A stretch of 64,000 bases of DNA, taken from positions 868,001 to 932,000 of the forward strand of contig JAHCVI010000006.1 in the NCBI GenBank assembly GCA_019096155.1, given 5' to 3'. Numbering within the stretch: position 1 is the stretch's first letter; each line of letters starts with the position of its first letter. Origin of the DNA: Staphylotrichum longicolle (taxonomy: Eukaryota; Ascomycota; Sordariomycetes; Sordariales; Chaetomiaceae). The position numbers and the translations under genes were made by a program. This document shows, piece by piece, positions 23,278-34,162 of this stretch. The notes below the pieces were generated by a model. That model searched no databases. It saw only the letters and a list, made by a program, of their open reading frames with translations, and had not been told where the DNA came from.

Positions 23278-24132
23278 TGCACTGTGTGTTGCACTCGGGA
23301 GTCGGTTCCATGTAACTTGAATGCCAAAAAAAAACAGGTCGTCAGGGTTTCATGATCAGTCGGGCACGCAAAAGTCCTTTGTCAGCCAGCTCGCATCGTG
23401 TTCTGTCTGGGCTGAGAGCGAGAAGCGGGGTGTGTATCTGGGGCGTTGTTGAGCTGAGGTCGCACCTGAAGCTGCAGTTGTCGCGTCCGCTGCGCAAACA
23501 TGCATGGATCCCAACACGCCCAGAAAGGGCGGCCCACTGGGCTCGAGATGCCCCAAAAATCTCCGAGTCGTGGTCGCTGTCGGGTCCGTGCGCAACCCCA
23601 CAGTTGTTGCCAGGCCCCTGTCGGTTGCTATGAATACAACCTGGAAGTCCCACAACAGCCAATAGGGTCGGTCGCCGGAACCTGAAGCTTTCGCCTCTTA
23701 ACGTTAAAGTCAAGTCGGTGTAAGACATCTCTACACCACACGCAGTGCCAACGGGAGTCCTGCTGTAGTCTTCTGCTTACCTATTATAGCCAAGCAAACG
23801 CGTTTACGGCCCTGCAGCACATCAGCTAAATCGAGCTCTGCCCATTGGGCGAAACCCCTTCGGCAGCAGGCGAGATCACGAGCTGAGAGGGATGCGGCTG
23901 AGTCTCTGAGACCAGCTTGGCTGAGTCACATTGCAAGTTTGAAGTTCAGTTCGGAGATTTATCAATGCAAGGAACGTGGCTTTCAGCTCCATAGCCTCGA
24001 TTTCCCCCGACCGCTCCCGCCACTTAACGTTTGTTGCCTTTGCATTCCGTGCTCTCACCGGAAGCACCAGCTTCTCACCATCCTGCCAAGCACCGCAAAC
24101 CACACCAGGTGATTCTCGGTCTACCATTGAAA
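23278..24132. other. divergent intergenic region
   Basis: 855 bases between the coiled-coil gene (-) and the pseudokinase-HET gene (+). It should hold both promoters. No further gene or repeat recognised. Confidence 0.5.
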
Positions 24133-27100
24133 ATGAGCCGCCCAACGTCATGGGGCTCGGACGCGAACCGTCACCAAGACCTCATCCGTCATTTACTGCA
24201 TGACAGCGCTCTCTGGGATCCCGACACACGTTCCTGGTGCTGGCGGTTTAGCACCTTGTGTCAAATTCTCACAAAGGAGCGTGCTCGCAACGCTCTCAGG
24301 GAGCTATGGCCTGAGGATGAGGCCGACAGACTGGCCCATGAAATCGCACCGTTGTACGAAACCGACGAAGATGCCCGGGAAAAGCGGACCACCAAGACTC
24401 CCGAGAAACCAGAGCGGTCCCTGCAAATCTTTGCTATTCTGGTCCTCATGGACAGTGTGAAGGATATCAAGAAGTTCATCGAGGCCAACATCACAGACCG
24501 CGACCTGCCTCTGGAGACGGGAGGATCGGACAGATGGGGACCCTCACACAAACCTGTGCCAGCGTGTTTCGCTGGATGGAATTCCAGAAAACTCTACGAT
24601 TTCGAACACTACCAATCTCGAGTCAACGTGCCAGGCTATGAGTTGCGTCTCTCAGCAGCACGCGGCGACCTCAACGCCAGCGATCTGATAGACGACGATG
24701 TCCCACCGCTAGCAGGCAGCAACATATCTCCGATCGATATTTTTCCATGGCAAGTTGTGACAGGCCTGTCCGAGCAGCCCTGCAACCGGAGCCCTTGTGA
24801 AGTCGTCCGCCATGTGAAAATCGACCCAGAGAGTAGGCATTTCCAGACTCTGCGACAAACGGTGAGGAGGTTCCCTGGTAACTTACCTAAATACCTCTAT
24901 TTGAACGCAACGCGCAACCACTCAATAGGCCGTTTTCTGACGTGTTTTCTCCCCATAGGTGTCTCCTCCATGTTCATATTTTGCAGTCAAAACCATCTCT
25001 CGCCGATATCACAGTCTGAAGGACCACCTTCCCATGCTGAAGCGGTACACCAGATCCAGACCCCCCGGTTTGGTTCCCCTCCTATCGGTTTTTGAGTCAG
25101 GCATTGGCTATCATCTGGTATTCCCACTCGAAAAGTGTGGTATCCAAGAATATTGGGGCCGCCACCCAGGACCCCTTGACGGCGCCGGCAATGTCGATGT
25201 CTCTACACTTCACTGGGTGTCGGAACAGGTTCTTGCCATCGCATCGGCCGTGGACTGGCTGCACAACCACGAGACTCTATCCGAGTCGCCAACCCAGCGC
25301 GGACGTTTCTGTCTGGATGAGGTCATGTGGTTCTTGTCCGAGTCGCGCCAGAAAGGGGTACTTGCCATTGCCGACTTCGTGCTTCCTTGCGTGCATGACA
25401 TGTCATCAAGCTCGAGCAGCTCGTTTAGACCCCCTTCTATCAAATCGGCACAGTACCTCCCCCCGAGGGACTTTGCGTCGATTACAAGGTTTTGGACTCC
25501 TCTGACATCTGGGCTCTCGGATGTTTTCTTCTCGACATGGCCTGTTGGATAATAGGGGGCTCAAAGGGCCTCAAGCAGTTTGTTTCCGCCAGGAAGAGCC
25601 CCACAGTTTTCAGGGAGCCCGTTGCAGGATCTGCCGCATTCTTTGACGTATGCTATGAAAGCGAAGCAGCGGAAGAAGCAGAAGCCAAGTTCTTCACGCG
25701 CGACACTTACTTTCAAAATCGGGCTGAAGACCGGAAAGGCGAGGTCGATGACTTTGTTTTTCGAGTCAACGCCGCTGTAACAACAGTAAGACGCGAGGAA
25801 CCGGTTGTCACTACTTGTACAAGGTTAACGAGATGGCCAGTTTATCAACGCGGTTCACGCCCATTCAGCATGCACAGAATATCTGCATGATCTCCTCGAC
25901 CTAGTCGAGAACCAGATACTGCTTGCCAACCCTGCCAAAAGAGCCCGGTTTGTTGACATTATCAGTGCGCTGCAGTCTGTGCACTCACGGGCAGGTGCCT
26001 CTGATGGTGTCCAATACCTGTCCAAGCCCAGCCTTCGCCCACGAAGCAAGCCTCCGCAAGCCGCAGAGGAGGACGCTGCGAAGGATCATTGGTCTCCGAA
26101 ACAGAATCTGGCCCGTCGACCATCCAATCCCCGGCTAGCGCAACAAATAAATAGTCTCGGACTGGTGCGAACAGTATCCGACAAGGAAATCCGTATTCTC
26201 AACCTCCTCCCAGGACAAGGCGAGGCGGAAATCAAGTGCACCGTTCGAGTCGTTCCCCTGTCCGCCGCTCGCGAGTACGAAGCCTTGTCTTATGTGTGGG
26301 GCGAACCGTCAGGCTCCATCCCCATCCAGGTCCAAAATCACGAGGTGAAAGTCACAAGGAACTTGCATGCAGCACTCCGACGGCTGCGGAACCCAACTGC
26401 TTCGAGGGCGATTTGGATCGACCAGCTATGCATCAACCAGTGGGACGACACAGAGAAGGCGGAGCAGGTGAAGTTGATGAGGGACATCTACAAAGGCTGC
26501 TCCCAATGCTTGATCTGGCTTGGGGAACTCCCCGTCGCGCCAGAGTCCGGGTTCACCCTGGCCGACGCGCAGACGGCGCTCTCCTTCTTGACCGACGTAT
26601 CCAAGGCCCTCGCTCGGCCCCTATTAGCCATACCTTCTCTTCTTGAGGAAGGGCCCTCCGCCGACGCCGCGCGCCGCGCTTTTAGAGCCATGTTCATGCC
26701 CGGCAACGTCTGGTGGTCCCGCATCTGGACAGTTCAAGAGGCCATCCTCCCTCCTTCCACCACAGTCGTGTGGGGTTCGCTCACCATCCCTTGGGACACG
26801 CTTCGAAAAGCGGCGACCAACTTGTGCGCGGAGAACGCGACGCTGACGTTCGGCTCTGCCACCCTCCGCCACGCGGCCAGCAGACATGACGCTCTGTTCG
26901 ACAGTTTCATGTATCCCGTGCGGGGCTTGGAGATCTCCCGCAAGGGAGAGAGCCCGCTTCACATGCTGCACCGTTGGCGCTACCGTGACGCTACCGACCC
27001 ACGAGACAAGCTTTATGCGCTCACAGGGCTGCTTCCCTCGATCCCAGGGGTGGAATGCAGCTATTCGACTCCCGCCGGCGAACTGTTCACGAAACTGGCA

Positions 27101-27901
27101 GTGGGGTTGATCGAGATGGAGGGAAGTCTGCGGCCGCTGGTAGGCTATCGGGGCGAACCTCATGTTACGCCTGGGATGCCGAGCTGGGCGTGGGACCTGG
27201 TGAGGTATGAGTATGGGGTTGAGAGGCCGTGGAAATCGTGGAATCACATCCACCGGTAAGACAGCTTTTCTGCAAGCGTCGACCGCAGGCTGGACTTTGA
27301 CCAAATTTTCGCGAGAGGCATTTTTGTGGATACCATCGCCGAGGTGGGTGATATTCTGGGGCAGGAGACCTGGAGCCACCTTACGGACGAAACACTCATT
27401 ACAACCATCAAGCGTTGGGAGCGTCTGCTGGGGCAGTTTATGGCGTCGAAGCAATCCAGCAGCACAGGTCCGTATGCGGGAGGGGGATCGGCCGACGATG
27501 CATTCTGGCGGACGATGCTCGGCAATCTGATCATGGCCGAGTTTCCCGTGTCAGTGGCCTCGGCGGCCGACCGAATCGCATATACGGCGTTTCTCGAGGA
27601 CGGCGAGAGGAACCAGATCTACGAATCTTTGCGGGATATGGTGATAAACCAAGCCTTTTTCATCACAACAGGCGGCTACATTGGAGTTGGGCCCCCGAAT
27701 AGCGAGAAAGGAGACGAGGTTTGGGTTCTTTACGGTGGAAATGTCCCCTTTGTCCTTCGACGGAAGATGGGAGGTAGGGGCTTGCTTCCATTCGAAACGG
27801 ATCCACGTTGCTTTGTCGGGGATGCGTACGTTCATGGAATCATGCACGGGGAGGTGGTTGAGAGCCGTGGACACACGGCGACTTCTGTCTGGCTGCTTTG
27901 A
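24133..27901 (+). pseudogene. pseudokinase-HET domain fusion, interrupted by a frameshift and an in-frame stop
   Basis: HET domains mediate heterokaryon incompatibility and programmed cell death in ascomycetes. From ATG 24133 there is an N-terminal region, then a kinase-like domain with the VAIK-type lysine (YFAVKTI) across intron 1 (24862-24958). It has no glycine-rich loop, and the catalytic loop is replaced by RFCLDEVMWF (no HRD Asp). DFG reads DFV. The domain continues with DIWALGC and an end segment (ANPAKRARFVDIISALQ) after intron 2 (25786-25840). The HET domain follows: YEALSYVWGE, IWIDQLCINQWDDTEKAEQV, WWSRIWTVQEA. Two lesions break the gene. The frame changes at the C6 tract 25459-25464 just after QYLPP. 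A TAA at 27257-27259 interrupts the HET C-terminal part, which continues in the same frame (SFSASVDRR .. ARGIFVDTI) to 27901. Confidence 0.7.
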
Positions 27902-28211
27902 GTAATTCGGCAGCAAGACCCTGGTTTTCTTGGCCAATGCAAGGGCGGCTGGCGGGTCTGGCGTTCTCCGTTTACGTTGGCCGCTTTGGTCATGAATGTG
28001 GTGCGCTTGGAGACCATGGAGGACGAACCCATCGAGAAACGTCAGTGTTGTTCTCGTCTTGTTCAAACAGCTTTTATTTCCCAACAGGTGCTATATATTG
28101 ATGTGAGTAACATCTGGACGACCTCCTTGCCAGTAGTACCTCGGCCTTTTTCCTCTGACACAAAACAGTCTCGGCATTCCTTGGCTAATTTGGCTTTGCA
28201 TCCACCACCAA
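27902..28211. other. short intergenic region
   Basis: Between the HET gene and the Ecl1-like remnant. Nothing recognised. Confidence 0.4.
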
Positions 28212-28700
28212 ACTACTAAGTCTTTTGACTGGGAACACCAGTTCTGCCTTTGTTGTGACAAGCAAATCGACGGCGCCAGCTACTGCTTCGAATTCTGCTG
28301 CCTCGCCGACTACGAGAAGGCTTCGCTGTCAACCCCTCGCTCTGCCGCGAACCCGCCGACTTGAGCAGAGACCCGCTCGACTGGAAACTGCCTAGGCCAC
28401 CACCATCGACGAACACCGAGTTCTACGTCTTCCCGGCATACTGGCAGCTCTGTTCTTCAGTCAGGCGATACCTTTTCCGACGGCTCAGCAGCTCCATGGA
28501 TGCAAACGGCGGGTTTGAAGGGGCTGGGGGACATTTTATCTCACCAGTCCATTGCCCACACCCCGCTGATCTCAGGGAAAATCTTTCATGGATGACTCGG
28601 GGAGAGACTGAGCTTGGTCTTGAGATTGTAGATAGTTTTTGCATACAGGACTTTCCTAAGCTGCATTCTCGACTGTAGTGCAAGGGATGCCCTAAGTCAC
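28212..28700 (+). pseudogene. possible remnant of an Ecl1-like small zinc protein
   Basis: In one frame around 28225-28350 the sequence reads WEHQFCLCCDKQIDGASYC followed by FCCLADYEK. This matches the pattern of fungal Ecl1/life-span-factor-like proteins (C-x2-C .. YC-x3-C-x-LADYEK). The frame ends at a TGA at about 28353. Nearby, in a different frame, TEFYVFPAY recalls a segment found downstream of the zinc motif in this family. I found no convincing start codon or splice set, so this is probably a decayed copy. An intact gene with missed introns cannot be ruled out. Confidence 0.35.
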
Positions 28701-29834
28701 TTATGTCCCGCGGTGCCGTCCATTACCCAAACGAACGAACCGACAAGTGCACAAACATTTTGGGGCCTTCCAAGCAATCTTCTATCCACCTGACGCGAGG
28801 GATACCGCTACTCCTTTGACTGGGATACAACGCCTTTCCCGCAGACGCTGGAGTGGAGGAACGTAGACTGTGGAAACGCTTTTACCACTTGGCTAAAAGT
28901 GGATGGGGCCAAATTTGTTTTTGGAGCGTTTCGGTATTTGCCCTATGTTCTGAACATAGACAAAATGCCTGGAGCAAAAAACGTCGTTCAACGATGTGCA
29001 TGTTACAAATCCGCATTACTTGGAGTGTCCCAATAATTCCGAGCTTGCCAAAGATTTAGACGTTCTTTTTGTCCCTACTCTTAGTTGTTCCAGAAGGCTC
29101 GATGGGTGTAAACGCAGTAGAATGGGCGAGGCCTTCCGGCCTCTGTCGCCGGTGCCGTTTGTAGTCGTTACGGAGGCGGGCCTGGTCTGGGAACACGAAC
29201 AGTGTCGTCCCAGCAAAACATCGCATAATGTCGCGGGGGAAAACAAGCAGGCAGAAAGGGTGATGGTATTCTACCACGAAGATGTGGATGTGTGATGTGT
29301 GTGTGTGGAGGAAACGGCAGTGGGCCGGCTGCAAAGAAGTGGATGTGGTGGGGGCCCAGAGCCCCACATCCCACACATACTGTGTAAGCATTGGGTGGAG
29401 TATATCGAGTCAACAACCGCAGTCGTGTGTACCTCATCCCAAGATTCTGCTTCGAACATTAAGGCTGAAGCACAGACACAGCGACCAGCAACCGAACCGA
29501 CCCAAGATCTGGGGAACGTTGTGTTGCGGTGGATGATGGACCTCGGGACCATCGTCCAGACAAACCATCACCGCCAATCACAAACAAAGAAAGTCTACAC
29601 AGATAGGGCTTAATTGTGTGAACCAACACCGACCTCTGACCTGTTCAAAGAGATGGCATCAAAAAGTTCGGGAGGATGGCGGAGATTATCGAACCAGTGA
29701 CATATTTACAACAACAGCGGGAAAGTATTGGCAGCGCAATGTTACTGTACCTATATAAGTTGATAGAGGATGGGACACAGGATCGCTACTGCGGCACAAA
29801 GCGGTCGCCTCAAATCGCGCGCGATGCCACGTCC
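28701..29834. other. intergenic, no gene seen
   Basis: About 1.1 kb downstream of the FMO gene (minus strand). Open frames on both strands are short and without family character. It marks the probable left border of the biosynthetic cluster. Confidence 0.5.
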
Positions 29835-31349
29835 TCACTCAAGTTTCTTCCCAAACCATTCCTCGGTAATCCTCGTTTTGAACTCCTCGTACTCCTTCAC
29901 CCACTTCTCGGCATGCGCCTCAACCTTGGGCTCCCCGAGCGCCTCCCCGTCTCGATTCACCCACTCGACGATCTCCCTCACATACCCGACCTCCGCCCCC
30001 GGCCCAGCCAACGAATGGAACGAGCGACCGCGTCCTTTCTCCTCGACTTTCTTCTTGTACTCGTCCACCATCTCCGCCCTCGGTGGCAACCTCGCCTTGC
30101 CGGCAAACACTCGCGCCAGCACCTGCGCCTGGAAGCCAAACAGCGTGAAGGCGGCAGCGTGGTACGGCACTCCGATGAACGCCAGCGTCGGGTTGGGGAT
30201 GTAGAAGATGTCTTTGTGCAGGTTGTGGACCATCTCGCCGTCCGACGTGATGAGCAGGTTCTCGTCGGCTTCATTGAGGGCCGTGTCGTCGGCGTGGAGA
30301 TGCGAGAGGAAGGGGTACGAGGTGATGTACCCTGTGGCGAGCACGACGGCGTGGATGTCTTGGAGGATCTGGCCGTCCTTGAGAAGAATCTGGCCGGGGA
30401 TGGGCTGATGGGGGAGCAAGTTATCCTCGCTAGACACAGGCTGGAACTCTTCGATCGGTCCAACGCGGATGGTGCTCTCCGGTAGCATGTGGATAGGCGT
30501 GTCGTACGCGCCGCCCCGCACGCTCTGGTAGACCTTGCTGGCAATGCCGACGAGCTCTCTGCAGATGTCGGACGAGGAGACTCCGGCGCCAATGATCAGG
30601 ACGTTCTGTCCTTGGAACCGCTGCGGGCGACGATACTGCTTCGAGTGGATAATCCGGTCGGGGAAAGCCGCTTTCCACTCCTTCAGTCCCACGAAGCCGG
30701 GTATCCGGGGCGTGCAATAATGCCCAGTCGCGACGACGACCAAGTCGAAGTGCCACAGCCGCTCCCTCAGCCGCGCAGCGCCATGGCGCTTCTCCAACGA
30801 GACAGTTCGAACCTCCCACCCTCCGCCATCGGGCGAAGTCTTGACCTCATCAACCCGAGTGTGCACCTGGGTCACAGCAGTGACGCCATGCACCGTTGCC
30901 AGGCCTCGGATATATTGTTCGGCGAGCTCCTGGCTGATCTTCTGCTCAGTTCCTTCTGGCCAGGGACCCAGGCTGCTGACCAGCACCCTGGTGGGAATGT
31001 TGTTCGTCAGTCCGGCATAACACGGTCCCGGAGGTGCGAAGCGCAGCTCGATGTCCGAATCGGAATCAGAATTTGAATCAGGGCAGCCTGCGGATGGCTC
31101 AGGCGGAGGGGTTAGGCTTCCGAACTCGCCCCGTTGGGAGACCTCGTAGTCGCCCAGAGAGGGCCTCTGATTTGGGTATGGCGGATCGGCTGGGATCCGC
31201 TCGTCGAAATGCCAGATTCCGCCGCCGACGCTTGATCGCTCGAACACGGTCACGGAAAGTCCTTCTTTGAGGAGATAGGCCGCTGCGGAAACTCCGCCGA
31301 TGCCAGCACCGATGACAGCGACAGTCCGACCCGGGCCAAAGTGAGCCAT
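29835..31349 (-). CDS. flavin-containing monooxygenase (class B), cluster tailoring candidate
   Basis: Intronless, 504 residues. Class B flavoproteins use FAD and NADPH to hydroxylate N/S/C atoms or insert oxygen next to ketones. Motifs are the N-terminal FAD site VIGAGIGGVSAA (GxGxxG), GGGIWHFDE, a second Rossmann motif for NADPH (LIIGAGVSSSDICRELVG) near residue 250, and an FMO-signature-like FPDRIIHSKQY with Asp where FxGxxxH has Gly. A late VLATGY motif is also present. The start at 31349 puts the FAD motif ten residues in, as usual. Two CATCGGAG octamers lie 128 and 161 bases upstream, tying it to the cluster regulon. Cytochalasan clusters contain a flavin monooxygenase (Baeyer-Villiger type); whether this enzyme plays that role cannot be decided here. 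Confidence 0.85.
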   Translation of the reverse strand: MAHFGPGRTVAVIGAGIGGVSAAAYLLKEGLSVTVFERSSVGGGIWHFDERIPADPPYPNQRPSLGDYEVSQRGEFGSLTPPPEPSAGCPDSNSDSDSDIELRFAPPGPCYAGLTNNIPTRVLVSSLGPWPEGTEQKISQELAEQYIRGLATVHGVTAVTQVHTRVDEVKTSPDGGGWEVRTVSLEKRHGAARLRERLWHFDLVVVATGHYCTPRIPGFVGLKEWKAAFPDRIIHSKQYRRPQRFQGQNVLIIGAGVSSSDICRELVGIASKVYQSVRGGAYDTPIHMLPESTIRVGPIEEFQPVSSEDNLLPHQPIPGQILLKDGQILQDIHAVVLATGYITSYPFLSHLHADDTALNEADENLLITSDGEMVHNLHKDIFYIPNPTLAFIGVPYHAAAFTLFGFQAQVLARVFAGKARLPPRAEMVDEYKKKVEEKGRGRSFHSLAGPGAEVGYVREIVEWVNRDGEALGEPKVEAHAEKWVKEYEEFKTRITEEWFGKKLE

Positions 31350-31898
31350 GATGTGTTGAATGTATCAAGTGTGGTTGCAGACTTGGACGAGATGTGAGGC
31401 GGTGATCTATCATTAGCAGTGGTTCGATCCGCCCGACGTCCTCATTACCAATCCTGCCGTCCCCAGCAGAGCACGCCATCGGAGTCGTCAACGCTCGTGA
31501 CCTGATAGGCATCGGAGCTGATCCATGGGGTCGGAGTCAGGAACCAGGGTCCAAGTAGCCGGCTACGCTCCTTTCGACCCAACAGATGCAGACGCAGATG
31601 CAAGTGCCCGCATGTGCATCCGCAGGGTGACAGCGGCTGCGCTTTCAGCGGCACTCCGATTCGCTTGTTGTCACCACAGCATTCCCAAGGCGAGGAGGCG
31701 TGTATCTTGGATTTTCACATGGGATTTACAGAGACAGTTCAGATTAATTTGGCCTAACCAGAATTGGACCTCAGCATCGATAGGTCATGGGACAAAAGTG
31801 AAGCTATCTTCAAGCATCTACCCAAAGAGGCTGGGTTGGTGTCTCAATGGGAACTCAAAAGTACGCCTGGCACCACCACGATGGCACCACCACGATGA
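31350..31898. promoter_or_regulatory. FMO promoter region with two CATCGGAG octamers
   Basis: Non-coding DNA between the FMO start and the MFS stop (both minus). CATCGGAG occurs at 31477-31484 and 31510-31517, and a related GTCGGAGTC at about 31530-31538. The first lies in GCCATCGGAGTCGTCAAC, which matches the P450/MFS promoter site at 36259 at 17 of 18 positions. Confidence 0.5.
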
Positions 31899-33596
31899 TT
31901 ACAAACCAACAGCACCAGCCGTCTTCGCATCAACATCTTCGCCACTGTCCTTCTTCTCGGAGCCCGACCCGGCCGACTCAAGGTGAGGCTCCGGCCCAGC
32001 TGCCGCCTTGAGCTTTTCCTCGCGCTTGACCAAGAACTGAATAAGAACCACGGCAAAGATAGCGCCGATCAGAAGCCCGAAGCTAGCAGGGAAGCCGTAT
32101 CGGAAGTCGGGCGCCATGGTCTGCGGGAAGATGATGATGGGAAGCCAGGCCAGAATGGCGTAGGACATGCCGTTCATGCTGCTGGCGACAATGGCACGCT
32201 CTTCATTGTCATCGCGGCAGACTTCGTGGGCCCAAGCAAAGCTGTATCAGATTGAGTTAGCGGTTTGTCTGGAGGACGGCAACGGAACTAGACTCACAAG
32301 ACGCCAGGCATGAGCTGGATTCCGACGATGAGGAAAGCAGCTTCCTTGATGGCGATTCCAGGTGGCCAGAAGGCCAGGATACCGTTGGGGATAAGACCCA
32401 GGATCTGCGATGTGGTCAGCCTTGTTCTTGGGCTTGTTGGTCACGGCACACCTACCAGGGGAATGACGACCCATGTGAACCTGCTCTTGGTGATGTCCGA
32501 CAGGTAACCCCAAGACAGGGAGAGGAAGCCCGAGATCAGCCAGGTCCCCGAGGGAATGACATTCGAGTCGACAACTGAGAAGCCTTCGGACTTGAGCCAA
32601 ATGCCGAAGAAGCCGCCTGCCAGGGAAGAGCAGCCGTAGAGCTGGGAGAGAGAGACGTCGTCAGCGGAGTACCTTGAGCGCGGCCGGCAAAGGCACGGCA
32701 TGTCACAAATTACTTACCACATAACCAAGGACAAACGCGTAAATCCTCCAACGACCCAGAATGCGCGTGAACGTCCTCCAAGTAATCTTGGCCGGCGGCG
32801 CAATCCCCACGTTCTGCACGCGCCTCAGCGCAATCGCATGCTCCTCCTCCGTCAGGAACCACGGCTTCTTCTTGTACGGGGTATCCGGGAAGAAGAAAAA
32901 CGTCGCGATCCCCACCGGCACCGTCATCAGACCGCAGATGATGTACAACCACCGCCACCCGGCGAGCCCGTTCCTGCCATCCAGCCCCTCGTACACGGCC
33001 GCCTGCAGATACCCCGAGAACGCCGCGCCCAGCGGCGCCGTGATCTGGAACAGCGTCGTCCGCTTGGCCAGCTCCGCCTTGGTGTACCACCCGCCGATGA
33101 CGTACAGCACGACGGGCGAGAAGGACGCCTCGAACAAGCCCACCAGGAACCGGAACGCGTACAGCTGCGCCGAGCCCGACAGCCCGGCCTGCGCGAACGT
33201 CCAGACCCCCCAGCCGACCTCCATGGCGCCCAGCCAGACGGACGGCGGGATCTTTTGCACGATGAGCGTGCTGGGGATCTGCATGACGGCGTACCCGACC
33301 GTGTACGCGGTGGTGGCGTACGTGTACTCGTTGCCCAGCATGGCCAGGTCCTCGCGCATGCCCGAGATGTAGGCGCTGATCATGTTGGTCTGGTCGAGGA
33401 ACTTCATGAAGAAGCCGAAGCAGCCGATGACGAGGATGGCGAGGTCCAGCTTGAGGAGGAGGCGGCGCTCCTGCGGGGACTTGAGGTGCGAGTCGGCGTC
33501 CCAGATGTAGGAGCGCAGCGTCTTCTTGGGGGTTTCGTCCGTAGAAGAGTAAGAGGAGTCGCCGGCCGTGGCCGGGGTGGTGGTCACGACGGCCAT
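31899..33596 (-). CDS. MFS permease of the anion:cation symporter family (Dal5/Liz1-like)
   Basis: Four exons: 33596-32718, 32641-32456, 32404-32298 and 32241-31899. They total 1,515 nt or 504 residues. All introns (76, 51 and 56 nt) have GT..AG ends. About 12 hydrophobic segments are visible. The first ends in FFMKFLDQTNMISAYISGM, the signature of the pantothenate/allantoate-type permeases, and the MFS motif appears as FRFLVGLFEASFSP. The C-terminal tail is acidic and cytosolic. The ATG at 33596 has a strong context (CCACCATGG); an in-frame ATG at 33701 would add 35 residues. It probably moves an organic anion across the plasma membrane. An exact octamer (reverse complement) at 33909 in its promoter suggests co-regulation with the cluster. 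Confidence 0.85.
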
Positions 33597-34162
33597 GGTG
33601 GATTGGGATTGTGGGAGTTTGGGGAGGTGAAAGTGGGCAGGGTTGGCGTGAGCGATGTACGAGGGGTAGAGGTACCCGGTGTCCTCTGCGGAATGAGACA
33701 TTGAAACAGGAGGCAAGAGCCGAGGGACTGGGAAGATCGACAGTGTTATAAGTGCAACAAGCGGCGCGGGCTTGCCACATGGAGACGGCATGCTTTGGCC
33801 CCGCGGTGGTTGGTGAGCGCGGAGATCAGGGTGGTATCACGACATTGCGGCCCGGTGGTTGCTCATTCAATAGCACGGGCCTTTGACTGGGCGCGAGGCA
33901 CCTGTCACCTCCGATGTGGTGGGGGCTGCCCCGGCTCCGGCTGCGTGGGCTGCAACCCTGCATGCATATGGCACATTCGGCGGTGGCGGCTCGGTACCAG
34001 GGGTGGCCACGCCGGGTTCCAAACTGCGAAACAAGGAGCCAGAAGTCTGGAACGTTCAAGCTGCAGCCGTGATTCAAGCTGCAGCCGTGGTTCGAGAAAT
34101 TTGGGCTTTCAGAGCACAACAACACAACTCTCTTTGGCTAACTAAGCTTTTCCTCTGCTCCT
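33597..34162. promoter_or_regulatory. MFS promoter with CTCCGATG (octamer, reverse orientation)
   Basis: Non-coding DNA between the MFS start and the P450 stop. CTCCGATG, the reverse complement of CATCGGAG, occurs at 33909-33916, about 310 bases upstream of the MFS start. Confidence 0.45.

Noticed and set aside
27256..27288. Apparent 33-nt intron (GTAAGA..CGCAG) that would remove the TAA in the HET gene
   Set aside because: Too short for a spliceosomal intron in these fungi, and the sequence inside resembles the conserved HET FNAS-type segment, so the stop is more likely a mutation.
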